From Apium graveolens (taxonomy: Eukaryota > Streptophyta > Magnoliopsida > Apiales > Apiaceae): a stretch of DNA of 64,000 bases. Below the pieces are notes generated by a model that did not search any database, had not been told where the DNA came from, and worked only from the letters and a program-made list of their open reading frames with translations. This document shows, piece after piece, positions 55,473 to 64,000 of the stretch (position 1 is the first letter of the stretch; each line of letters begins with the position of its first letter). The stretch covers positions 140,857,135-140,921,134 of the forward strand of contig NC_133650.1 of the NCBI RefSeq assembly GCF_009905375.1, read 5' to 3'. The translations under genes were made by a program, and so were the position numbers.

Positions 55473-57233
55473 CTGATCTGGAAAAACATCCAGAAATTCC
55501 CTTACTATTGGAATCTCGTCCAGATTAGGTGCTTCTTACTCAGTGTTTGCAATATGGGCTAAGTAAGCTTCAAATCCTTTTCTTAAAAGTTTCTTTGCTT
55601 TTAGTATCGAGAAAAATTTCTTTTCCTACTTATGTCCTTGATAAATTATCCTGGCATTATTTTCTGTATACATCATAATCTTCATTTTCCTACAATCAAT
55701 ATTTTCCTTATGCTGGGATAACCAATACATTCCTAGAATCACATTGAACTTTCCAAGTTCAAAGGGTATTAGGTCCATTGAAAAAGAATGCCCGTCGAAT
55801 TCTAGTTGACACTTAGGAAAAAGTTGGCTCACTGAAACTCTATCCTGATTGGCCACTTCAATGGTCAAGGGCTCATCTAAGTCTTCCAATATTAAATCCA
55901 TTTTACTTACACATTCTTTTGATATAAAAGACTTAGACGCTCCTGAATCAAACAAAACTTTAACATGTACAGAATTACGAGAAAGTGTACCTGCAACTAC
56001 AGCTGAGTCCTGAGCGTTGGATCTTTTGGTCATCTTGAAAGTTCTGGCTCTAGCTATGCTAGTTGTCAGTCCTTGTGATGCACTACCTCCTACGCCGCCT
56101 TGAGTAGCGACCTTACAATTTCTGGAAATATGTCCAACTTTACCACACTGAAAGCAAGTAACTCCTGGATTCCCTGAACTACACTCCGACACGTAATGGC
56201 TTTTCTGATCACATTTGAATCATTGGACGTCCTTTCTGCACTGGCCACCATGCCTCTTGCTACACAAATTACATTCCACTACTGGCTTGACTGACTGGGC
56301 TGGAGTAGAAGCAATTGAGGTGGAACTTGTCCTTACCTGGGGAAAACCATGTCTTCTGAATCGCCAAACCACTTCGGAAACTTTAGACTGGACTCTTCTT
56401 GATCCGTTTTGTCAGTAATGCTTTTAGACTTTCTCTTCTTATCGTCCTTTTCCTTGTCGGACAACTTTTGATCACTCCCAATTACAAGGGTGGCCTGAAC
56501 TATGGATGTATATGTCTTGAGTTACAAAGCGACAACTCCACTACGAATTCAGGCTTCAATCCTTGTTGAAACCTTCTTGCTTTTTGAATCTCCGTACTCA
56601 CATACCCAGGAACTAATCGAGCCAATTCCGTGAACTTGGCCTCATATTCCGACAAACTTTTTTCACCTTGCTTTAACTCCAGATATTCAACTTCCAACTG
56701 ATTCTGTAAACAATCCGGAAAACACTTTTCCAAGAACAACTCTGTAAACCTGGTCCTGGAAACAGGACCCTATTCTTCCAAGGCACGAGTGGATTCCCAC
56801 CAATAATTCACTTCACCTTAAGAAAATAGCTTGCATAATCCGTTTTAGAATCATCACTTACTTGAATGAGGATAAAAGCCTTTTCTATGTCCTTAAGCCA
56901 AATTCTGGCAACAACAGGGTCCACTTCGCCCTTAAACTCTAGGGGTTTGACAGACTGGAAGGATTTAAAACTAACAGTTTGGTTCAGCTCTCTTTGCTGG
57001 TGATGTTGCTGAAGCTGCAACTATTGTTGTTGGATTTGTTGGTGTTGTTGTTGTATAAATTGCTGTTGTTGTTGCTGCTGCAGAAATTGTTGTTGTTGTT
57101 GTTGGAATTGTTCTTGATGCTGAGCTATATGATTAGACTGTTGGCGCAACAAATCTAGCAATTCACCCATGGTTGGGTCCCCAACAGAGTCTCTACTAGA
57201 GGAATTGGACAGGATATTTTTCTTGGGCGACAT
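55473..57233 (-). pseudogene. T4 gag and protease
   Basis: Gag starts MSPKKNILSNSSS at 57233 and has a long Gln run, with a TAG at 57023-57021 inside it. Capsid text follows (ARIWLKDIEKAFILIQ, then [42 protein letters not shown] after a shift near 56815). Knuckle-type segments lie near 56270 (CSKRHGGQC) and 56160-56115 (CFQCGKVGHISRNC). The protease frame 56192-55626 includes LFDSGASKSFIS; the later GMDWL motif reads GMYWL. The link to RT (55625-55473) is broken by further stops. Confidence 0.87.
57021..57115 (-). repeat. CAA/CAG-rich tract encoding polyglutamine in T4 gag
   Basis: Runs of CAA and CAG codons give stretches of 6-7 Gln separated by F, L, I and H. T1 gag has a shorter Gln-rich stretch at the same place. 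Confidence 0.88.
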
Positions 57234-57675
57234 TCTCCCGAAACACAACAAAAGTTTTAATATGAAAATTTTGCCCCCGGGTAACAACATTTGTATGTGT
57301 CAGGAGAACGCTGCCACATTAAAACATTCCCATCCTTATCTGATTGGGGTCCACCCACGATGCATGGCTAAATTTTAACAAAAACCAGCAACAAATACAA
57401 TAATTACAGTAATAACAATAATAACAGTGCAAAAGTTTTATAAAAACCAACAACAACTTTTATATATAAAGAAATACATTACATCAGTAGTACAAATATC
57501 CAACTACACAACTACAATAAAACACTGATAATAAAATTGAATACACAACAAAATTGGATTTCATAACAGCCTCCGCCTAATACATGCTACAACATCATAA
57601 TGTACATAAAACACAACTACAGAACTCCTGAAGTGACAAGATCTGAGCTCTATCTATCACTGGTGCAACTCCTCT
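57234..57675 (-). other. T4 leader between accessory ORF and gag
   Basis: About 440 AT-rich bases without a supported feature. Confidence 0.55.
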
Positions 57676-58179
57676 CTAACAACTGCCACTACCACTACCA
57701 CCAATCGAGCCTAACTCGAACACCAACCAGTTAACCAAGTCCTGGTACTGGATAACCCTAAACTCAGAGCTAATGAAAGGGTCAATAGATCTAGCTCGCT
57801 CAACAGCAGTCTGAGTCAAAGTCCTCACTCTAGCCTGGATATCGGGTGAGGGAATAGGGATACCCTGGAAGGGTCCAACTAGTACTCGATCAAGATGCGC
57901 CGCCAACTCCGTGCTCTGCTCTCTAATAAAAGATCTGTTCACCGCCCGGTGAACATGATACGGAAACAGGAAGGAAGTACCTGTAGGAGCAGAAGGAGGG
58001 ACTGGAAGTCTATGGAAAGAAGAGCTGGGTCCGCAAACCGGTGGAAAATCCCTAACAGCTCTGGAAGGAAGAGCTGGGTCCGCAAAAAACTAAGGCACTG
58101 GTGGGGGAGGCAAAGGAGTCTCCTCAGCTACAACATCTAATGTCCTCTCTGAGTCTGAGCTATCTGAATCAGACATGTT
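57676..58179 (-). pseudogene. T4 accessory ORF upstream of gag (proposed exon 2), one stop
   Basis: An ATG at 58176-58174 begins MSDSDSSDSERTLDVVAEE, acidic and Ser-rich, followed by PLPPPPVP, a TAG at 58092-58090, then FFADPALPSRAV, a Pro-rich part and a helical C-terminus (LAAHLDRVLVGPF, VRTLTQTAVERARSIDPF, FRVIQYQDLVNWLVFELG) to the stop at 57676. It is one frame of 168 codons with a single stop. A 19-bp phrase, GAAGAGCTGGGTCCGCAAA on the plus strand, is repeated about 48 bases apart within it. Acidic N-terminus, Pro-rich middle and helical C-terminus follow the T3 pattern. An acceptor-like GGGAG precedes it. No known family recognised. Confidence 0.5.
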
Positions 58180-58606
58180 CTCCCAGGATGAAAAAGTGGA
58201 TATCACTATGGGCCACTTCCAACAATATAAATATACAGGAAAGACACAATAAGGTTAAGACAGTTATATCAAAACATCTGTTAGGAATATGTTGTGTACT
58301 TTATGATAACTTGAACAAAACACTTAGTAGATTTTATTTAAGTGAAGTTGTAGCTTTCAACGGATGATCAATTCAACATCCGTTGAAAGAGTAGCTTATG
58401 TTACAACAAGATTAATAGCACATTTCTGCATACTTAAAATAACTTAGTGAACTAGAACTTGTAGAATGTTCAAGTCATGTTGACTACTAGATTGATATGC
58501 AAGATAAGATGGTTAATTGTAAATATTAGATGCCTTGTAATCTTGTATAAATGAAATGGAGTCAAATGTCAAGTAAACAGTTTCAACGGATGATTCACAA
58601 AGTTTT

Positions 58607-58690
58607 AACGGATGATCAACACAAGTCTCGACGGATGATCAACCCGAGTTCCAACGGATGATCAATCTGAGTTCCAACGGATGATCAGAT
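58607..58690 (+). repeat. 23-bp tandem repeat with ACGGATGATC core
   Basis: Four units of the type AACGGATGATCAATCTGAGTTCC follow each other at 22-24 base spacing. Single copies lie at 58359 and 58585, and an inverted copy at 58377. Confidence 0.9.
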
Positions 58691-58897
58691 TCAAAAGAGT
58701 AGTTGATAGTGACTTGACAGTCACATGCGTTGATTGTATGCAAACAGAATGTGGCAGCCTAGTTTAGGTTTTAGAGAACAAAGAAACATTTCCACTTTCA
58801 TGCTAAACTGAAGATATTTAAAGATGCTGGAAAGAGAAGCGTAGCAGCATGAAATTAGACTAGAAATAATTTGTCTTTTTATCATGTAACTTGGTGA

Positions 58898-58905
58898 TAT
58901 ATAAA
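58898..58905 (+). promoter_or_regulatory. C3 LTR TATA box
   Basis: TATATAAA in GGTGATATATAAACCAAGGG, about 370 bases before the LTR end. Confidence 0.65.
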
Positions 58906-59275
58906 CCAAGGGTAGCAAGTTGAATAGTATCCAAGTTAGTAAGCATTTACTAGAGAAATAGATAAGGCAAAATCTGTAAAGAATTTCTCTATTCTTGTTG
59001 TTCAACTTGTAAGCAACTGTGTAAAATTTTGTAACACAGAGTTCTCTACTTAATATATATCTCTGGTGGAAAAGTTCAATCCGCCAGAAAGTTTTTAAGT
59101 ACTTGTATTTAAATACTTTATGTTTTGATTTCTACACTACTTTCATTCTGCGCCAAGGCTAAATCAAACACAGTTATTTATTTATAGAAGAACTGTTTTT
59201 AAAATTAAAAAGTATTCAGAATTACATCCAACCCCTCTTCTATAATTCTTTGTTAGATTGTCAGGGAATACCAAT

Positions 59276-59286
59276 TGGTATTAGAG
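59276..59286 (+). promoter_or_regulatory. C3 primer-binding site
   Basis: TGGTATTAGAG two bases after the LTR, similar to the common TGGTATCAGAG complementary to initiator methionine tRNA. Confidence 0.85.
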
Positions 59287-59333
59287 TAAGCTCTTGAAGA
59301 ACAAAGAGTTTAAAGATCATAACAACTAACAAG

Positions 59334-60329
59334 ATGAGCAGAAAAGATGTTGGAGTAAAGATTCCATTTCTGGAAAAAGATAATTATCACCATTAGAAGG
59401 TGAAGATGCACTTGCATCTCCTATCTCAAGATGAAGCATATGTGGACTGCATTGAGAAAGGTCCACATGTCCCTATGAGAGCTGCTACAGGAAATGAACC
59501 ATCTGTCCCAAAGCCTAGAGCAGAATGGTCTGATCCTGATATTGAACAAGTTCATAGGGATAAAAAGGCCATGAACATTTTTTTTAATGGTGTTGATGTT
59601 GACATGTTTGATAACATCATAAACTGCAAAACTGCTAAGGATATCTGGGACACAATTCAAGTTATATGTGATGGAACTGAGCAGGTAAGGGAAAATAAAA
59701 TGCAACTCTTGATTCAGCAATATGAGTACTTACACAGTGTAGAAAGTGAATCACTCACTAACATTTTCAGTAGATTTCAAAAATTACTGAATGCTCTAAA
59801 ATTGTATGGAAGGATCTATCAAACAAAAGATTTAAACCTCAAATTCCTGAGATCTCTGCCAAAGGAATGGAAGCCTATGACAGTCTCATTGATAAATTCT
59901 CAAGATTACAAGGAATTCACCTTGGATAGATTGTATGGGATTCTAAAGACTTATGAGCTTGAAATAGAGCAGGATGAGAAGCTGGAGAAAGGAAGAAAGA
60001 AGGGAGGATCTATAGCATTAGTTGCTGAGCAAGAAAAGGAGGAGGAGATAAAGGTTGAAGCTGTTGAATCTGCACCAAACCATAGAGTTTCTGAAGGCAA
60101 GGGAAACGGGCTAGTAGCTGAACTTGAAGACAATCTTAGTCAAGATGACATGGATGACATAGATGACATAGATGAGCATCTTGCTTTTCTATCCAGGTGA
60201 TTTGCCAAGCTCAAATTCAAGAAGAACTTTGGAGTAACCAAGTCAAACAGAAACATGGTTGATAAGTCCAAATTCAAATGTTTCAAGTGTGGCTTGGAAG
60301 GTCATTTTGCTAATGAATGCATCTGGTAA
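59334..60329 (+). pseudogene. C3 gag N-terminal part with zinc knuckle
   Basis: The ATG at 59334 starts MSRKDVGVKIPFLEKDNYHH. A TAG at 59394-59396 sits where copia gags have W in the YxxW motif. The frame continues with KMHLHLLSQDEAYVDCIEKG, KAMNIFFNGVDVDMFDNI, LLIQQYEYLHSVESESLTNIF and WKPMTVSLINSQDYKE, the copia capsid (retrotran_gag) region. TGA at 60198-60200 interrupts it before the knuckle CFKCGLEGHFANEC (60279-60320). A frameshift near 60325 moves the rest of gag to another frame. Confidence 0.9.
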
Positions 60330-61704
60330 AAAGAAGTTTGAGCTTGTTGATTATAAATAGAAATATTTTGAGTTGCTCAAGCAAAAGGAAAGGGCTTTCA
60401 TCACACAAGAAAAAGACTGGGCTACAGATGGATTAGAAGAGGATGAAAATACAAGCTTTGTTAATCTAGCACTTATGTCCAAATCAGATGAAACAGAAGT
60501 CAGTTCATACAGAAATCAGGTAATCACCACTAACCTAGCACATTTATCTAAAGTTGAGTGTAATGCTGCTATAAATGACATGTCTACCGAATTATACCAT
60601 ATGCGGGTCACACTCAAGTCTCTCACTAAAGAAAACACCAAACTTAAGGAGAAAAAATTGTTTTTAAGTGAAGGTAACAATGTGCTAGAGACTCAATTTG
60701 TTGAGTTTGAAAAATTAAAGATAGAATGCAAGATTGCTAAAGATGAACTAACTAAATCCTTAAAGAAAGAGGAGATTTTAAGAAAGCAGCTTGAACAAGA
60801 ACATGAAGTAATTAAGGCATGGAAATCATCTGGAGATGTCCCTGCTCAAATTACTAAAGTTCAAGGTATAGAATCCTTCTGTTTTGAAGCTTGGAAAAAG
60901 AGTAAGGAGAAACTAGATTCTAATTTGTTAGAAGGACTTCTTACATATGTGGATTCGACGGATGATGAATGTCATCCGTCGAAAGATCTAAAGGATCATC
61001 CATCGAGTGAGAAAAAGCCTATTAGCAAAGCTAAACTAGCTAAGCTAAATGAGAAATATGGATCAATTTATAAGAACTTTATTCCTGTAGAAACAAGTCA
61101 AGTGAACAAGAACAAGAGAGTCAATGTAGGGCATCTGTCTATCAAGCAATTGAATGACATATTGGAGAAAATTGAAGTAAAAGCAGAATTTAAAAGGAAA
61201 AACAATAGAAATGGGAAAGTAGGAATTAACCAACATAAAACCTACACACCTGATAAATATTCACCAAGAAAAATTTATGTTAAGTGTGGTAGTATTAATC
61301 ACTTGTCTGTTAATTGCAAACTTGCTATGCCTACTCCCATGTCTGCACCACCATCATTTCCCAGCATGCTTACAATGCCTGTAAATGTTATGCCTGCACA
61401 TAATTTGAATGCACATTTTTCTAATATGCCATTTGCTCAAAATCCTTACTATGCTGCATTTATTATGCCACAAATGCCATTTAGCATGCCATACTGGAAT
61501 AATATGTTTGCACGGAATATGCCTTTCTATTTTAATCAGCCTGTGCATGATAATTCTGCAATGATGAATGGTTTTAAGGACTCTACTCAATTGAATAAGG
61601 ATGAACTTCAAATGCCTAATTCAAATGAGGACAAGCCTAAGAAACCTAAGAAAAAGGCTGACAAAACAGGACCCAAGGAAACTTGGGTACAAAAATCAAC
61701 TTAA
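60330..61704 (+). pseudogene. C3 gag C-terminal extension with coiled coil
   Basis: The long extension typical of SIRE gags begins with KKKFELVDY and a TAG near 60360, then is open from 60373. Residues encoded at about 60600-60830 form a coiled coil (KSLTKENTKLKEKKLFLSEG, KDELTKSLKKEEILRKQLEQ). A second knuckle-like CVKCGSINHLSVNC lies near 61280-61320, followed by a Met/Pro/Phe-rich, low-complexity stretch and a Lys-rich tail ending at TAA 61702-61704. The text DSTDDECHPSKDLKDHPSSE near 60950-61015 is encoded by copies of the LTR repeat core. Confidence 0.88.
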
Positions 61705-61715
61705 TTTGATTTTAT

Positions 61716-63158
61716 TGTGTGTAGGGAAATATAAAGAATCTTTGGTATTTGGATAGTGGGTGCTCAAGGCACATGACTGGAGATTCTACCCTGCTCACTC
61801 AGCTCAAAGAGAGAGCTGGCCCAAGGATCACATTTGGAGATGACAGAAAGGGTTATACTGTGGGATAAGGCTTGATTTCAAAGGATAATGTCATCTTTGA
61901 AGAAGTTGCCCTCGTGGATGGACTCGAGCACAATTTTTTGAGTATCAACCAGCTTTGTGACAAGCGCAACTCAGTAACATTTAATTCTGAAGCCTGTGTT
62001 GTGACCAACAAGAGAAGCAACAAAGTGGTTCTCACTGGAGTGAGAAAAGGGAATGTGTACCTAGCTGATTTCAACTCATCAAATGCAAAATCTGTCACTT
62101 GTCTATTTAGCAAGGCAAGTCAAGATGAAAGTTGGCTATGGCACAACAAGCTATCCCACCTTAACTTCAAGACTATGAATGAGCTAGTCAGGAAAGATTT
62201 GGTAAGAGGTATTCCTCAAGTGGAATTCTCAAAGGATGGACTATGTGATGCATGTCAGAAAGGAAAGCTAATCAAGGCATCATTCAAAAAGAAGCTTGAT
62301 TCAAAAATTGATGAACCTTTATAACTATTGCACATGGATTTATTTGGACCAGTCAATATATTGTCCATCTCAGGGAAAAGATATTGCCTAGTAATTGTGG
62401 ATGATTTCTCAAAGTTCTCTTGGACATATTTTCTAAATTCCAAAGATGAAGCTAGTGAAATCATCATCAATCACATAAGGCAAGTCAACAATCATCCTGA
62501 TTTTAAAGTAAGAAGAATCAGAAGTGACAGTGGAACTGATTTCAAGAATTCTGTGATGAGATCATTTTGTGAAGAGAATGGGATCATGCATGAATACTCA
62601 TCAGTAAGAACCCCATAACAAAATGGTGTGGTGGAAAGGAAAAACATATCTCGTATTGAAGATGCAATGACAATGCTAGAAGAATAAAAGTTACCAACAT
62701 ATTTTTGGGCTGAAGCTGTAAATACTGCATGCTACACTCAGAATATTTCTTTGGTTAATCAAGCAAAATGCATGACACCCTACCAATTGTTCAAAAATAA
62801 GAATCCAACACTAAACTTTCTTCATGTCTTTGGCTGTAAATGCTATATCTTAAGGAATCAAACTGATCAGCATGGGAAGTTTGATGCCAACGCAGATGAA
62901 GGCATTTTTGTTGGATATGTAGTTGGAAAAGCATATAGAGTCTACCATCTCAAAACCAACATTGTTATGGAATCTGTACATATTGTGTTTGATGATAAAA
63001 AGATTGAAGGACTGCAATATGGAGATTTCCATGAAAGCCTTAAATTTGATAATGTTGAGATGATTTGTGATGATAGTGATGATGAAGGTGATCAAGAACC
63101 AATGTCTAAGAATAATGCAAAAAACCAATGTCTCAGAACCAAGTACATCATCCATTGA
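61716..63158 (+). pseudogene. C3 protease and integrase
   Basis: The protease has LDSGCSRHMTGDSTLL, with the DSG triplet at 61752-61760 intact. A TAA at 61866-61868 follows. The same frame has VALVDGLEHNFLSINQLCD, the pre-integrase zinc region (HNKLSHLNFKTMNEL, CDACQKGK) and the core with HMDLFGPVN, RSDSGTDFKN and NGVVERKN, keeping all three catalytic acids. Stops at 62322-62324, 62616-62618 and 62685-62687 break it, and TGA at 63156-63158 ends it in the acidic linker. The frame is otherwise unshifted over 1.4 kb. Confidence 0.9.
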
Positions 63159-64000
63159 AAGACAATCTGCATCATCCGTCGAAAGGCAAAACTCAACATC
63201 CGTTGAACCGTCAATAGAAATTGAGGGCCAATACAGATCACAATCAGAAAGGATCCCAACTACAAGTCAAAGATCCACAAACTCAGGGGGAGTTTCTTCT
63301 AACCAAAACTCTATCACACATCAAGATAACAATGAGGACTCTTTATCTAGAGCTAATCTACCTTAACAGAGAAAATGGACTAGAGATCACCCATTTGAAC
63401 TGATCATTGGTGATGCATCTTCAAGAGTGCAAACAAGAAAAGCAACTCAAGAGGAATGTCTATACAACAGCTTTCTATCTCAGGAAGAGCCTAAAAAGGT
63501 AGAGAAAGCTCTATTGGATCATAATTGGGTTTTAGCTATGCACGAGGAGATAAACCAATTTGAAAGGAATAAAGTATGGAAGCTGATACTCAAACCTAAA
63601 GGAAAGAATCCTTTTGACAGTGAGTGGGTATTCAGAAAAAAGATGGGTAAAAATGGCATAGTAGTCAAGAACAAAGCTAGATTGGTTGCTAAGGGCTACT
63701 GTCAACAAGAAGGAACTGATTTTGATGAAACCTTTGCTCCTGTTACAAGACTTGAAGGCATCAGAATTTTCTTAGCCTATGCAGCCTATGCCAATTTCAA
63801 GGTCGGTCAAATGGATGTCAAAAGTGCTTTTCTAAAAGGGGACTTGGAGGAGGAAGTCTATGTCAGTTAGCCTCCTGGTTTTGAAGACCCAAATTTTCCA
63901 GAATATGTCTACTACCTCTTGAAATCACTTTATGGATTGAAGCAAACACCTAGAGCCTGGTATGATACTTTGTCATAGTTTCTCTTAGAAAATCATTTCA
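63159..64000 (+). pseudogene. C3 linker and reverse transcriptase start, cut by window end
   Basis: After a frame change the Ser/Thr-rich linker leads to RT text in the frame 63427-63870: [60 protein letters not shown] and [23 protein letters not shown] at 63868-63870 is followed by [16 protein letters not shown] and [19 protein letters not shown], another TAG near 63976, and the end of the window. The YVDD box would lie outside. Confidence 0.9.

Larger units (their letters stand above)
25450..58278 (-). mobile_element. Ty3/gypsy chromovirus, Tekay type (element T4), split by nested insertions
   Basis: On the minus strand, the 3' LTR (52590-52163 joined to 27937-25450), polypurine tract, integrase-chromodomain, RNase H, RT, protease, gag and a pre-gag ORF can be followed up to 58278. 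There the copia element C3 has inserted before the primer-binding site and 5' LTR are reached. The LTR is split by the Tat element, whose CTCAA duplication proves the two halves were once joined. Rejoined LTR length is about 2.9 kb. Many frameshifts and stops make it the oldest of the three Tekay-type copies. Confidence 0.9.
58279..59273 (+). repeat. C3 5' LTR (995 bp)
   Basis: Begins TGTTAGGAATATGTTGTG and ends GGGAATACCA before the primer-binding site. Contains a TATA box and the ACGGATGATC array. Confidence 0.85.
58279..64000 (+). mobile_element. Ty1/copia element C3, SIRE-type, continues past window end
   Basis: A 5' LTR (58279-59273), primer-binding site, gag with coiled coil, protease, integrase and the start of RT follow in copia order. 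It is inserted in the leader of T4, inside that element's candidate intron; the five bases before it are ACATC, but the matching copy would lie beyond 64000. Catalytic residues of protease and integrase are intact, yet about a dozen stops and shifts break the frame. Confidence 0.92.

Noticed and set aside
58607..58690. Regularly spaced repeats that could look like a CRISPR array
   Set aside because: Tandem units of about 23 bp with variable interiors inside a plant LTR; no cas genes, no conserved palindromic repeat with unique spacers.

Overview
This 64 kb window is plant nuclear DNA made almost entirely of LTR retrotransposons. I see no convincing cellular gene, rRNA, tRNA gene or CRISPR array. 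The families present are Ty3/gypsy chromoviruses with a chromodomain-bearing integrase and 2.9-4.1 kb LTRs (Tekay type), a Tat-lineage element with a second RNase H, an Athila-type fragment, and three Ty1/copia SIRE-type elements. This mix, with deep nesting, points to a repeat-rich flowering plant, probably a eudicot; the sequence alone does not give me the species.

Layout. (1) 1-10871: Tekay-type element T1 on the minus strand, its 3' LTR cut by the window edge. (2) 10872-14040: AT-rich non-coding DNA, probably an old LTR remnant. (3) 14041-16280: Athila-type fragment, minus strand. (4) 16281-about 20290: decayed copia element C1, plus strand. (5) about 20300-25449: decayed SIRE-type copia C2, minus strand, with an extra ORF after pol. 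(6) 25450-58278: Tekay-type element T4, minus strand, inserted in C2 gag. Its 3' LTR is split by (7) a Tat-lineage element at 27938-52162, flanked by the 5-bp duplication CTCAA. The gag of that element is split by (8) Tekay-type element T3 at 29146-43422, plus strand, flanked by the duplication CGCGA. (9) 58279-64000: SIRE-type copia C3, plus strand, inserted in the leader of T4 and running off the window.

Insertion order agrees with LTR divergence counted by eye: about 5% for the Tat element and about 0.4% for T3 nested inside it. Every gag-pol frame carries stops or frameshifts, many of them explainable as C-to-T or G-to-A transitions as expected in methylated DNA.

The most interesting observation is an apparent accessory gene in the Tekay-type elements. 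Near the 3' end of the LTR (U5 side) lies a very short ORF whose first ten residues resemble the histone H3 tail: MVRFKQTARK in T1 and MARLQQTQRK in T3, against MARTKQTARK of H3. Each short ORF runs into a good splice-donor-like site. An acceptor-like site beyond the primer-binding site would join it in phase 0 to an ORF lying between that site and gag. T4 keeps the same layout but lacks the ATG and the H3 resemblance. The proposed intron removes the LTR end and primer-binding site, so the product would come from a spliced, non-replicating mRNA. The same elements encode a chromodomain, a domain whose classical members bind H3 tails. Splicing and function are inference.
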